Assembly: GCA_030272155.1 (NCBI GenBank) | Contig: CP126200.1 | Span: forward strand, 372,001 to 436,000 | DNA from: Tetradesmus obliquus | Taxonomy: Eukaryota; Chlorophyta; Chlorophyceae; Sphaeropleales; Scenedesmaceae | Direction: 5' to 3' | Length of the DNA: 64,000 nt | In this document: one piece after another, positions 1 through 11,406 of the stretch | How the letters are laid out: each line of letters begins with the position of its first letter | Position numbering within the stretch: position 1 is the first letter of the stretch | Made by a program: the position numbers and the translations under genes | The notes under the pieces: model-generated | The model's input: only the letters and a program-made list of their open reading frames with translations | Told to the model about the DNA's origin: nothing | The model's database searches: none

Positions 1-56
1 TGTCATGGGACCTGCTGCTGCCCTTCTGCATGCCTGCCATACGCGGTGCTTCGCAC

Positions 57-269
57 CTCGAGAGCATCTGCCATGAAGTCTGCGCACGTCTCCCCCTGCA
101 TCTCCTTGATCTCCTGCAGGATAGACACAGGACACAGCCAAGCAACTCAGCTTCCTATGGCGAAGTGTCCTTGCTGGCCCACCAGCACAGCTGCTGCCCA
201 ACTAACCTGCATAATGCGCTTCACTGCCGGATTCCGCAGGTTGAACTTGGCCGGGTTTGCTGCTGCCAT
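57..269 (-). CDS. UBC32: Ubiquitin-conjugating enzyme E2, UBC32/UBE2J type (5' end only)
   Basis: Two N-terminal exons are visible on the minus strand: 207-269 (ATG at 269-267) and 57-113, joined in phase 0. The rest lies beyond base 1. The 40 residues read MAAANPAKFNLRNPAVKRI then MQ, and EIKEMQGETCADFMADALE. This matches the start of plant UBC32 and animal UBE2J1, where an N-P-A-V-K-R-I/L motif is followed by an (E)-(I/V)-K-E-M-Q helix. Family knowledge: UBC32 is a tail-anchored ER E2 of ER-associated degradation. Splice signals are CAG/GTTAGT and CTGCAG. The catalytic Cys and the tail anchor are outside the window, so activity cannot be judged. The call rests on a short but distinctive match. 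Confidence 0.75.
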
Positions 270-967
270 TTTTCAAAGCCAGTGAGTGAATCACGGGTTA
301 GTCCCACTTCCGCGATACGGACGTTCTAAACAGACACGATCAATCCGATCAACGACTCCGCTAGGCCTTGGAATGCTGGCGAGTATACACGGCTCGGAAA
401 GTGTTGGGCCTGTCACTGACCTCAGCCCTGACTTCTGGTAAGCCTTCTGTCAAGTGTTGTGTCTAGTTGTGATGTTGTTTGTTCAGCATGCTTGTTTAGA
501 TACACCGCTGTCTGCTTGTACGCAGCCTCGGCTATGCAAATGCCGTCGAGGGCCAACCACCGAGACGAGCGGCAAAGCCAGCACCCCAGCGGACAGTACC
601 TCACTAAAATGGGTATTATGAATACTAGCGATAGGTATATCTATTGAATATTATCTGCCTGAGCTTCGGACATCAAATCCACCAGACCAATGTTCTGACC
701 TCCTCACCAAATGCCTGCATCAATGTGCTGCCAAAACTAAGGCACACGATGGACTGGACATGCAGGAACCTTGATAGTGTTCATCTGGAGCTTGATTAGC
801 CTGCCGCTGGCCACTGGCGGCAATGCATGCTTGCTTGCATGCTTGCCAGGCTGCCAGGCTGAGCAGCTGCTGCTTGGAGAGCTTCGCAACTTCCAGCCTT
901 GCAGGCACAGCCCAATCCACCACACGCACACCACGGCTTCACGCAGCGCCAACTGGCGTCCAGCCCT
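270..967. other. Intergenic, no gene seen
   Basis: This stretch lies upstream of the UBC32-like gene and beyond the 3' end of the next minus-strand gene. Only short chance frames occur. It must hold the UBC32-like promoter, but no clear TATA box or repeated motif could be identified. Confidence 0.5.
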
Positions 968-3505
968 TCACTTCTGCTTCTTTTTGACAGCAGCCTGCGC
1001 CTTCGCCCCCTTCTTTGCGGCGCCCTTTGTCTTCAGCTTCTTCTTCTTGCCGGGCTTGACCTTTGCTGCGCCGCTGCCTGCAGCACCTGGCCGTGGCAGC
1101 CGCGCCATGCAGCTGATGTAAGGCTGGTCGGGCAGCGGCAGCAGCGCGCGCTGCACATCCACGCTGATACCCAGCCTGCTCACGTGCTCCGCGACCTCTG
1201 CGCACTCGCGCTGCGACTCCTGCAGGCAGCGCGCATGCAGGACAGCAGCAGTGACATGGGCAGCAGGGAGCTCGGCAACAATGTGCTTGGATCTGCGGCA
1301 CACAGGCAACGACCAGAGGCAATGACCCCACAGACGTCTCAAGCCTATGCAGCCAGCTGCTCTCAATAGCATGCAGTGTCCTTGCACGCTACACTTAGTG
1401 TCACGACTGGCAGCAGCAATTGGATCTGTGTAGTCTGAGCATTGCGTGCCAATGCTGGGCAAACATTCCGCTCCACTCAGCACACTCTGCAACCTGTGTT
1501 GGATGCCCTGCAACTGTGCGACGCAGCATCCCACGGACTAGACACCTGGCAGCGCTGCCCGCACAGTGCCATGCTCACAGACAGGCGCAGCCTGACCCCA
1601 GGCACCTGTTGCAACAGATGCTGCAACTCCAACGCGCAGCACGCACCTGCAGCAGCTGCTGCTTGGCCTCCTTCACCTTGTCCACAGGAGCCAGCCGCTG
1701 CGCTGAGCTGGCGCCGCCAGCCAGCCCCGTGTAGGCAGTAGCCACCTGGCTGGGCTGGTGCTGAGAGTCAACATGCAGCAGCACACGCGCGCCAGCCCCC
1801 TGACCACCCTGCAGCTGCTGCCGGCCCAACCCTGCACTGCCGCAGCTTGCAGGAAAGTCCTGCAAGTGCTGCTGCTGCTGCTGCTGCTGCTGCGCGGCCG
1901 CCAGCTGTGCGCCCACCTCCTGCTTGCGGTTTATCTCTTCTTCGAGCCGCGCGCGGTGCCGAGCGTAGCTGCGCATGTGCGCAGCCACCGCGCCCTCCAC
2001 CTGCTGCTGCTGCGCCGCCACCAGCCGCCACTGCTCGCGCGCGCCCACATAGCTGGCATCGTCCGCGCTGCCTCCGCTGCCGCCCTTGCTGCTGCTGGTG
2101 CTGCTGCCTAACCCAAACCTGCCGCTTGGCAGGCTCCCAAGAGGGATGAGGCCATCTGGTGAGGGCAGCCCAGCTGCTGCTGCATTTGCTGCTGCTGCTG
2201 CTGCTGTGCCGCCGCCCAACCTGCCTGCTGCCGACACTGACCCCACCTGCTGCCTTGTCGTTGCACATATGGCAGGCACCTGCCTCATGGACGGCTGCTC
2301 AGGCAGCACCTCTGCAACAACAGCCCTGCCGCCTCCCCCAGCTGGGGCAGCTGCTGCGCTACGTATTTGGTGGGCACTGCAGCAGCAGGCCGCCAAAGCA
2401 GCCCCACACTGACTGCAGCAGCTGCTGCTGCCTGGTGCTGCTGCAGCACGTAGCTGGCCGGGGCCTGGACAGTCCAGCTCGTGCAGGCGCGGCTGGCGCT
2501 CCTGCCACCTGAAACAAACAAGTGCCATGCCAGCGTGGTTGAGCTGTGAGCAGAAGTGAGCAGCGAGCAGTTAGCGGAAGGCAGTGCATGTAGTGTGTGG
2601 CACATATGGTGGCTAGGCTGAGGCCCTGACATAGTTGCTTCAGGCTGTTGAGCAGCCGCTGTGCTACAGCTGATGCGAGGGGGAGAGGTGTTGCCCTGCG
2701 GCCGGTGCTGCAGTCCCTGCTGATGCCCTGCTGGCAGCAAGGTGGCTGGCCCTGAACAAACAACCCCAACAACCAAATGCACACTGATGTTTCTGTGAAG
2801 TTTGGCCTCCTGCCACCCAACAGAGGCACATGCATCAGCCTGAGTTGCTGAGGCTCACCGGGATGACCTGCTGCTGCACACCTGCCGCGCCCCTGCTGCG
2901 GCTGCGCCGTCTGGGGCTTGACAGGCGCTGTGCCCTGCAGTGCACGGCAGCTGCTGCCCCACTCCCAGCACACAGAACGGTTGCTGCTGCTGCTGCTTCC
3001 TCCTGCTGTCGGTATTGCTCGCACTGCCGCTGCCTGCGGCACCGCCGGCAGTGCCGCTGCTTGCAGGAGTCTGCCGCTGCTCTGCTGCCACTACTGCTGC
3101 CTCTGTTGGCCCTTGAACCGACAGAGACGCTGCCATTGCAGCAGCCATGCTCATGTCTGCAGGCCTGGGGCGCGGCTTGTGCTTCACATACCACTGGTGC
3201 GCAGCCAGCAGCCGTGTGTGCCTACTGGCTTCTGTCTTTTCTTCTAGCACTTGTCCCAGCACCGATCGTAGCGCTGCATAAAAGGCTTTGTGCCTCGGGG
3301 CTGGGCCTCTTGCAGAGCCTGCTGCTGCTTCCTCATCATAGCTGCACAGGGCTTGGCGCATCTCCCTGTACATGGCTGCATCTGCGGCATCATGCGGGCC
3401 AGGTTGCGGCTGCTGCAGCTGCTGCTGTTGCTGCTGCGGCTGCAGCTGCTGCAATGGCTTGTGGTTGATGGCTGCAGCTACTGCTGCTGGTGAGCTGGCT
3501 GGCAT
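968..3505 (-). CDS. Unrecognised Ala/Gln/Ser-rich protein with coiled coil and Lys-rich tail
   Basis: Three exons fit in phase: 2859-3505, 1647-2508 and 968-1285, giving 608 aa from ATG 3505. Exon 1 has a poly-Gln stretch, then a non-repetitive segment (YREMRQALCSYDEEAAAG, later HQWYVKHKPRPRP). Exon 2 holds Ala and Gly/Ser runs and a charged helical segment (ARHRARLEEEINRKQEVG) that looks like a coiled coil, followed by poly-Gln. Exon 3 has VAELPAAHVTAAVLHARC and ends in a basic tail (KPGKKKKLKTKG and more Lys/Ala). The last acceptor is uncertain: the frame needs AAG at 1286-1288, four bases inside a more usual GCAG. I do not recognise the family. The basic tail suggests RNA, chromatin or microtubule contact, which is inference only. 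Upstream exons cannot be excluded. Confidence 0.5.
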
Positions 3506-4180
3506 GGTGGGTGGCTGGATGCTGCCCTACCTGCTGCTGCCTCAGGCCTGGCAGAGGCAACACAAGACGCCCAGGAGCGCATGAGTTTCTGATGTACAAC
3601 CCTCAATATGATGCCGGGTCAACCAGTGCAGCTCATACAGCAGCCAATACTTGGTAACATAAAGGTATGCGAGCCAGCCTGGTGATGCTACACCTCACCT
3701 GGTGTTCGCTACCTACGGCACCTGTGCACCCACATCTTCAGTAGAAGCCACTGCAGCATGCTGCTCCAAGTTGCTGCTATCTGCTGGGTACTATAAAGCT
3801 GTGACGATGGGCCAGCAATGTCCTTTTCTGCAATGTAATTCTGCATGTACTGCTGCTTGAGGACTTGCAAGTTTGCTGCAGTGCTGTATGTACAGTCTGT
3901 ACCTTGACAGTGACAAACGATGTATCAGAAGTATTAAGACAACTTGGAAACATTCTCTTTCCGACAATTCAAAGGCCGACGCACCTGTCGAAAGAACCCT
4001 ATCCATTTCGAAAGTGACACGCCTGTTTCGCGTTATGGTGGTGCCATATTCGTAGCGCAGGTGCTCGATGCAGGCTCGAAGACAATTTCACCCGTAGGCT
4101 GTGCGTATCAGGTGCTTGAAGCGAGCCGCTGTACAAAAGCTACATCAGCAACTGCTCAGCAGTGCTGCTGTCAATCTGTA
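3506..4180. other. Divergent intergenic region, no gene seen
   Basis: This is the head-to-head spacer between the minus-strand gene at 968-3505 and SMG9 on the plus strand. It would contain both promoters. No repeats or convincing motifs are visible. Confidence 0.45.
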
Positions 4181-5964
4181 ATGTACCTGATCGCCCCCTC
4201 ATTCGGGCCACTGGACATCAGCCAGGCCCAGCAGGTAGGATCTTGTCATGCAGACAGCAGAAATGCCTTGCATGCAGACAGCAGAGCTTTCTTGCATGCC
4301 CAGCATCCCTTCATCAACGGCTCACCTGGCGCCGTATTCCGCTGCCGCTGGCAATTGTCGCAGGTTCTATCAGACAGCAATGGCGACTTTGCTGTCATAG
4401 GCATCTGCAGTGCTGATGCTGCAAGCAGCAGCTTGGTGACTGCCCTGGGCTCACTGCTGAGCGGGCAGCAGCAGCAGCAGCCTGCAGCAGCAACAGCAGC
4501 ACCTCCTGGCAGCCTGCAGGGGCTGCGGATGCACGTGAGCACCCCCCTCAACACTTTTGAACAGCAGCACACCTAGCCCTGCACCTTGCTGCACCCATAC
4601 AGCAGAACCTTTGGTGTTATATGTTGCGGCAGCAATGCAGGTGTCAGCAACAACAAGCAGCAGTTGTGTGTGAGACAGCCAGCATCCGTGGATGCGTGCA
4701 CTCCTGCACATGATGGACGGACAGTTACAAAACTACCTAACATAATACAGAAACCTGTTGCCCTGCCGTCGCTGCCGCAGGTGCACCCGCGAGACCGCCT
4801 GATAGTACTAGATGCGAGCCACATCCTGTCACCGGACATGCTGGCAGCCCTGCTGGCGCCAGAGCGGCCGCAGCCTGCCGTGGGCGCGGCAGCAGCAGCA
4901 GCAGTGCGCGCAGCAGCAGCTCGAGCAGGCAGCTGCGGAGCCATTCCTGTGGAGGGTGTGACTGCGCTGCTGGGGCTGCAGATGCTGAGCTTCCTGCTGG
5001 CTGTGTGCAACGTGGTGAGCCGCTACAGCTGCGTTAAACTCGATACTGACAACATCATCCGCGTGCGCACGCTCCAATGTTGCAGCAGCTCTGCAGCAGG
5101 GATGGCAGCTCTACATGCAGGCTCCTGGCCTAGCAACGGCTCGCCTCAGCGCTGCTTGTGCAGCACGGGATGTGCTTGCCATGTTGCATGTTCACGTCAT
5201 CGCCAGCGCTTCGTGCCTTTTGTTCTCTCAGCTCTGTCCCGATACAGCTGAGCAACTGACGCCCTGACATGGGTGCTGGGTTTAGGTCCAACCCACCACA
5301 TGCTTTGCTGCAATGCTGGCTGTCTTTTCAGGTAGTGGTGGGCAGCAGCAACTTTGACCTACAGCTACTGCAGCAGCTGGAGGCCTGCTGCCACATCAGC
5401 AGCAGCATACCAGACCTCACCTTACCGCCAGCACAGCAGCAGCAGCAGCAGCAGCAGCCGGGTGTCAGGGGCCGCAGCAGCCGTGCTGCCAAGGAGGAGG
5501 CACATGAGGCAAGCAGGACGCGTGCTGCAGCCGCTGCAGCGGTACGACGTGGCAGGGACCACCACCACCACCAGCAGCAGCAGCAGCAGCGTTTGGGTGC
5601 TCTGAGCTCCAGCAGCAGTGCCGCCAAAAGGCAGCGGCAGCAGCAAGTGCAAGCCGTGCTGCCACACCATGTAGCGGATCTCGTTCTGTTGCAGAGCTGT
5701 AGCAGCCAGCAGCAGCTGGCGCCAAACATGCTGCAGCAGCTGCAGCAGTTTGTTGATGCTGCGCTAGCAGGCACTGAGTGGACCAGCAGGCAGCGGCAGC
5801 TGGCGTGTGTGGCAGCTGACAGCCAGCAGCAGCATCACAGGCAGCAGGATGCCATGCAGGCTGCCAACAGCAGCAGCAGTTCAGGGACCAACATGTGGGT
5901 GGTCCCTCCAAACAACGGCATCACTAGCAGCAAGGTGCTTGCAAGCCCAGCAAACGACGCACCT

Positions 5965-6031
<67 letters not shown>

Positions 6032-6264
6032 TGCCACCCCAGCTGCCGCCGCAGCTGCAGCAGCTGACCAGCAAGCTGCTCGCATGGCCACGCAGCAGCA
6101 GCAGCAGCAGTGGCTGCTTTTCTCGTCCGCTGTCCGAGCGTGAGTGGCTCAAGGCAGCAGAGCGGGTGTGGGAGGCTGTGCAGGGCAGCCGGGAGCTGCT
6201 GCAGTACTACACGGCAGCAGCAGAGCCACGCTACATAGCTGCTGGGGGCTGGCGGCAGCGGTAG
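4181..6264 (+). CDS. SMG9: SMG9-like nonsense-mediated decay factor
   Basis: Four phase-0 exons: 4181-4234, 4364-4534, 4781-5014 and 5332-6264 (463 aa). The start has SFGPLDISQAQQ followed by DFAVIGICS. Next comes RLIVLDASHILSP, matching the SMG9 LLDTQPILSP motif. Then LQMLSFLLAVCNVV continues across the splice into VVGSSNFDLQLL, as in the human LQIAAFLFTVCHVVIVV. The end, SEREWLKAAERVWEAV, matches the SMG9 C-terminus (LTEKNWFHYAAKIWDGV). Family role: with SMG8 it binds and restrains the SMG1 kinase that phosphorylates UPF1. Oddities: the G-domain P-loop (ICSADAASSSLV) lacks GK(S/T), so nucleotide binding is doubtful, and the C-terminal half is stretched by poly-Gln, about 20 residues at 5967-6030. 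The exact first exon is inferred. Human SMG9 is somewhat longer. Confidence 0.88.
5967..6030 (+). repeat. (CAG)n tract encoding poly-Gln in SMG9
   Basis: About 21 uninterrupted CAG units run in frame within the last SMG9 exon, between the nucleotide-fold region and the conserved C-terminus. Tract length probably varies between strains. Confidence 0.9.
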
Positions 6265-6344
6265 CATAGACAGCAGCAGGATGGGATGCAGCATCAAATT
6301 ACCGTCGTGTAGCAGTCAGAGTGACACTGACTGTGATGTAGTGA

Positions 6345-6349
6345 TGTAA
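6345..6349 (+). terminator. Candidate polyadenylation signal (TGTAA) of SMG9
   Basis: TGTAA lies about 80 bases after the SMG9 stop codon, as expected for the chlorophyte poly(A) signal. The rest of 6265-6740 shows no gene. Confidence 0.5.
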
Positions 6350-6740
6350 GCAAGGCTTGCTGCCGAGTTGTACTTCCTTCTTGATTTGGTACTGCCAGCC
6401 TGCAAGCTGACCTGCCGTTTGGTTGTCTCGTGTTGTGTTACAAATTGGAGACTGTTGCTTGCCGGGTGAGTGATGCGTATCGACTTCCGTTTGCACAGGG
6501 CAAGCAGGTTCGCGGCAGTCCTGCGAGGTATGCCGTCACCTGAAAAGTTCCAAGGATGCTGTTCACGGCGCTCGTATCCTAGGACATGCTTTCGCAGATA
6601 GTAAAATGCCTGAGCTGTGTCGATCTCAAGCTTCTTGTTCCTGATTATCAGTAACCTGCTTTATTTTCGCTTCATCAGCTCGTGACAGCGAGTGAAGTCG
6701 ACAGCCAGATCACGAAGCTCCACATCACACCAGCAGCAAG

Positions 6741-7767
6741 ATGTCCCTGATGCAGAAGACACGCGCATCTGCTGCCTTTGCGCCTTCAGCAAGCAGTAGG
6801 CCAGTCTGCATCAGGCCTCTGGCCAGCAGCAGGTCATCCCTGCAGGTGGTGGCATTCCGAGAGGGTGAGTTGCCTGGCTGCAGCACAGCTGCTGCTTTCC
6901 AGCAGGATACAGTATAAACACCACCAGCTGCCACACTTGATTGCAGCAGCTGTGACTCAGGACAATGGTGTCAGCAGTAGGCTTGCCGCTGTGCCAGCAC
7001 CAGCCTGGCAGGTTCTGATGGATGCGCAGCAGCGGCAATACTGCCTGAAGCAGCTTGAGTGAACTGGCGCCTTGTTTGGCTTGCCTTTCTGCTGCCGTGA
7101 TGCCAGCTCAGCACCACCAGATGGACCTGCTGCTCTGACAGCACACCTCAGGTTCCTTAAACCTTGTATGCTTGGCCAGCAAACACACGCTAGGCTATAA
7201 GCAAGCAAGCAAGCAAGCAACGGCAAGCTGCACTTCAGTTTCTGACGCTGCTGCAGTGAAAATGCACAGCTTGACTGCTCCAGTCAGTGCTGAAACCATT
7301 CGCAAAAACCTGTCTGCCACTGTTCCCAACCCTGTTCCATTGCTCTTCTGCCTCTGCCTGCACCTACCATTGCTTCCCCAGGTGACAGCAAGCGCGGCGC
7401 CACCGGAGTGTCCAAGAAGAAGGCAGCCAACATGCAGCGCGCTGCCCGCCCCGGCACCGGCAGCAGCAGCAGCGCCAAGGGCGGGAAGCAGCGCTTCATC
7501 ACGGCCCCCAATGCGCCACGCACCAAGAAAGAGGAGAGTGAGAGTGTGGTGGCATTTGTGGCTGTGGCCACCCTGTTCCTGACAGGGGTGCTGTTCACCT
7601 TCCCTGCCCTGCTGGGGGGCTCCCCAGCCACCACCAAGCCATTGCAGGCAGGTATCAACAAGACGTTTGGAATTGAGGACAGGAGTGCTGATCAGAGCGT
7701 GCGTGGCAAGCCGTACGCGGAGGGCCCGGGGCCTGCTGCTGCTCCAGGCACTGCCGCCACACGCTGA
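6741..7767 (+). CDS. Small membrane protein, probably plastid-targeted
   Basis: Two exons, 6741-6864 and 7382-7767, joined in phase 1 (169 aa). The first about 40 residues (MSLMQKTRASAAFAPSASSR and on) are rich in Ser, Ala and Arg with almost no acidic residues, like a chloroplast transit peptide. The middle is basic and Gly/Ser-rich. Residues about 97-117 (SVVAFVAVATLFLTGVLFTF) form one hydrophobic helix. A polar tail (GINKTFGIEDRSADQSVRGK) follows, and the last residues before the stop are Ala/Pro-rich. A single-pass thylakoid or envelope protein is inferred. I do not recognise a named family. The stop-codon region is partly copied again at 7884. Confidence 0.7.
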
Positions 7768-7883
7768 GCTGGTCAAGTGTCAGCTTGTACAGCTGTTGGC
7801 AAAGAGATTGCAATTTGATTGTCAGCTGTGACGGAGGTGGGCCAGTTGCTGCTGTTGTTGACCGTGTGATGCCGAATGTGTGG

Positions 7884-7910
7884 CAGGCACTGCCGCCACA
7901 CACTGAGCTG
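7884..7910 (+). repeat. Copy of the preceding gene's 3' coding end
   Basis: A 27-base stretch nearly repeats 7745-7771, the last codons and stop of the gene at 6741-7767, 139 bases further on. It belongs to the set of short tandem duplications over exon ends seen across the window. Confidence 0.75.
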
Positions 7911-8645
7911 AGCAACTGTAAGCTGTGAGTGAGATGTGCGCTTCCTGTGTTGCTGCTTGTTGCAGTTGACAGTGTGTGGCTGGGGTGGACAGATAGACGG
8001 CAGCCACGTGGCTGCCATCTGTTGTGGATGGCTGGTTATCACGGCAGGTGTGCAAAGGGATTGTTGGCGCAAGTTGGCATGAGGTTGATGTTATGTTGGT
8101 TATCGACGAGAGGGCACGGCAGCTGCCTGCCAGCTGTGTTCGGTGCTCAACGCACATGAGCGTGCAGCAATTTTGGGCCGGTGGAGTTTTGACGGAGCTT
8201 TGCTAAAGTGCCAGCGCTCCAAGCATGAGTCGTGGTTGATGCGGCTGCAATTTTGTAACATATAACGCATGGCACATCCGACTTGAAAGTCCAGCACACT
8301 GCATCTCCTTGCGCTTGCGGCTGCGCAGGCTCAGCAGCGGTTGGTTGTGGTGAAGTCTCACAGCTGCTCTTGACCACTGTACACGCTGCCTCACAGCGCC
8401 TAATCAGTGCCTAGTCATGCGCTGCCTTCCAGGCCTACGGCAGGCTAGGGGCTAGCTCTGTAGGGCTGCGCCATGCAGCTGAGATCAGGCCGGCAAGCAG
8501 GCATAGGAAGATGCACAGTTACATAGCGCCTTGCCAGTTAGAACTGCATTTTAAGCAAACCAGTCAGAAAGTGGCAAGATACATGCCCGTGCAGCATCTA
8601 GTGCTCATCAACCCATCAACCAATGTGCTGTTTCACTGCACCGAC
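7911..8645. other. Intergenic, no gene seen
   Basis: Only short chance frames are present. A TGTAA at about 8254 is a possible poly(A) signal for the gene ending at 7767. Confidence 0.45.
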
Positions 8646-8753
8646 GGGTGACTTCGCAAACCCGTCGCAAAAAGATTCGCGAAAACGTTCACAAAATATA
8701 CTTTGTGAACGTTTTTGCGAACCCTTTTGTGAATGGTTTTGTGGCGTCACTCG
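8646..8753. repeat. Foldback inverted repeat (hairpin about 108 bp)
   Basis: The inner arms are 8678-8695 (CGCGAAAACGTTCACAAA) and 8702-8719 (TTTGTGAACGTTTTTGCG), matching at 17 of 18 positions around a 6-base loop. Pairing continues imperfectly outward to GTGAC at the left and GTCAC at the right, so each arm is about 50 bases. It is followed to about 8815 by degenerate TTTTGTGAA repeats. It may be a small foldback MITE. No target-site duplication was identified. Confidence 0.7.
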
Positions 8754-8815
8754 GATTTTTTGTGAACAGCGTGTGAACTTCGTGTGAACACTTTTTGTGA
8801 ATGTTGCTGTGAACA

Positions 8816-9605
8816 GTGTTGCATTTATGTTATAAAGACCACAGACCATGCCGTATTATAGTGTAGGATATAAGTATTATCACAACAAAGGTGCATGCAC
8901 ATTGCTTGCTGTCCCAGTAGCCCATAGTAGTGGTCCTTGGCTGTGCATGCACAGCCATAGGTGCGCACCTACTGCAGAACATGGTCTGCTGCAGGTGCAC
9001 ACATACAGCTGCATAGCCAAGTCAGTACATCTGCTGTCCAACACTACAAACCCAGATAAGGTCATCCACTCACAACCATGCACATGCAATGGCTGTATCA
9101 TACCTTCGCGCAAGCATTTGAGCAGTTGCAGTTGCTGTGCAACTTAGAACTGCTGGCTGCTGAGCTGCAGCTGCTGTGCAATATGTTGCAACATAGCACT
9201 GGAACACACATCGGTGTGTGTCAGCCTGTACTGCTCAGTGCATACCGTGCAATTGCAACTGCACATTCAAGTACCAGTTGAAGCAAAACTTATGGATCAC
9301 AAGTACCTGTATCATGCATGATATGATAAGCATGAAATTTCATGCATCATAGCGGGTCCGGCATGACACAGCTGGCAGTGTCAAGTGACTGGCGCCATGG
9401 CCAACCACGTCAGCACCGCAAACCTTGCTGCCTTTACACTGGTCTGCGATGTACGCAATGCAAACCGTGCCAATGGTCAATGTTGCAGGCTGCTTAGAAG
9501 GCCACCCACAACCAACACCGGTCCAAATGCCGGCAGCACTACCAGTGCCCAAAACGATGGATTGTGGGATGCACTGCACGATTAGAAAGCCCCCTTGCTG
9601 CATCA
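8816..9605. other. Intergenic, no gene seen
   Basis: No convincing coding frame. Short palindromes such as GTGCATGCAC near 8942 occur by themselves and show no larger structure. Confidence 0.4.
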
Positions 9606-9609
9606 TTAA

Positions 9610-10980
9610 GGTCATGCATACGTAATTACGGGGGGGGGGGGGGTGTTTACGATGGCATTTTTCACTCTATCTAGCCACCGGGCGCCGCTTTAGCGGATTT
9701 TAGGGTACTATATACAAACACTATGACCACTTCCCATCGAGCAAGGAGCCCTGTGCGGTGTGTTGACAGTGCACAAGGGGTCGTTTTAAAAGTCATGAGG
9801 CGGTGATGTGACCTTGCCAGACACGCGTTCTTGCCCTACGCTGCAACGAGTTACACAGTCCAGGCCCTCATTAAAACTTGTTTAAGCCAAGCAAGCGTAC
9901 CAGCACCGATTTATGTGGCCCTGCACTCACGACAAGCCCGCTCACATCCGAGCTCACGCCAGAGAGCAAGGCAGTGTCATAATTCCGCTTAAACAATATT
10001 TTCAGCTCAATAATAATTGTTAAGGGACGGATCGGGCTTCATGGCTTCATGGCAGCATGGAGGTTTCATGTTGCTGTACACGGTTGCAACGCCGTGTACA
10101 TGCACAAACATGTTTTACCGTTATATTGCGTTGCGATGATAATATACACTTGTTTGAGTTTGCTGGTGTTGCCAGCGGGATTAGCCCACAGTGACTCGCT
10201 GCATTTGTCGGGCCTGGTCATATAGCCCCATGTATATGTTTGAAGTTGCTTTGGAATTTGTATTGATACGTTGCTGTTGGAAGATGTACATGCCAACATG
10301 TCACTACCACCGAGCCCTTTGCAAACGAGGGGCAGGTCCGCGCCCTACGTCACGATGAGTATTAGTGCAAGCAGTGCTGTTGGAAGATAGTTGGTGCCAT
10401 ACACACCATTGGGCCGCATGCCCACTGCCAGGTGCTGCTGCACCCACCCAGCTGGGCTTCCACTCAATGTGGCCTGCCAGGCATGAGCAGCAGTCAACCT
10501 GCCATATCAAAACTCATTAAACTCAGAATTTAGCCAATCAGTTGGCCCTCAAAGTTTGACCAGCCCTAGAATCTCACAACCTGGTGTGGACCATGCAGCG
10601 GCAGGTCAATCGCACGTGATTTGGAGCTGCAGGTGGGCCCCAACTGAAAAAGTCAACAAAACAGCAAATTTAAGATTTGACCAAGCATAGGCAACAGCTG
10701 CAATGTGGAAATCCGGTTTTGACCAGCCAGGCCATGTCAGACTCCGTGAGTACAGTTGCTGTCAATTTTTTCCATAATTCTATTGTGGGGATCCTGACAT
10801 CTTAGCACCCCATGGGTCCAACTAGCCGCCCCCAGGGTTTAACACAGCAACCTCCCTAAACCCTAAGGCCCGCTGTACGGCCGTGTTTTGGCTTGGCGTT
10901 TCCATCCCAGCTCCTGTCCACCCAAATTGGGTCGCAGGTGTGCCCAAACCATACCCCCCAATAATTACGTATGCATGACC
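9610..10980. mobile_element. Non-autonomous DNA element with 19-bp TIRs and TTAA flanks
   Basis: The left end at 9610-9628 reads GGTCATGCATACGTAATTA. The right end at 10962-10980 is its exact reverse complement. Each end is flanked directly by TTAA (9606-9609 and 10981-10984), so the target duplication is TTAA, as known for piggyBac-type transposition. Just inside both TIRs the sequence is a G run (14 G's at the left, GGGGGG when the right end is read inward). The 1,371-bp interior has no transposase-sized frame, so the element depends on a transposase elsewhere. The motif TTTGACCAGCC or a near copy recurs near 10555 and 10733. Perfect TIRs suggest a fairly young insertion. The piggyBac assignment rests on TTAA alone. 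Confidence 0.8.
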
Positions 10981-10984
10981 TTAA

Positions 10985-11314
10985 GATCCAAAAGGTTGAG
11001 CGTCGGTCAAACCACTTCACAGCGCTGTATCAGCCTGCTACCAGCTGCTGGATCTAGACACCAGATCTGGTTGGGCAAGCGCACAACCACGAGCCGCTGT
11101 GCACCGCACTGGCCTGCTCGACATCAACAACACTGCAGCACATCTGTAGCACACAGCTCGTGTATACTGTCAGTTACAGAGACGGACAACCTCGCCTCAC
11201 ATCAGCTGGTGCGTTGCACGAGTCAATCAATTGGCAGCCTGACAGGGTGCTTGGTGCACCTGAGTCAGCTGCACTGCTGTGAGCGTCTGCGTCCTGCTTT
11301 GCCCACCCATCAGC
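10985..11314. other. 3' flank of the first PMP3-like gene
   Basis: No gene is seen. On the minus strand TGTAA (plus-strand TTACA at 11174-11178) lies about 140 bases past the stop of the PMP3-like gene and is its likely poly(A) signal. Confidence 0.45.
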
Positions 11315-11371
11315 TCAGTGCTTGACGATGATGTAGATGGCATGGATGATGCCTGCAGCAGTGCATGAGGC

Positions 11372-11406
<35 letters not shown>

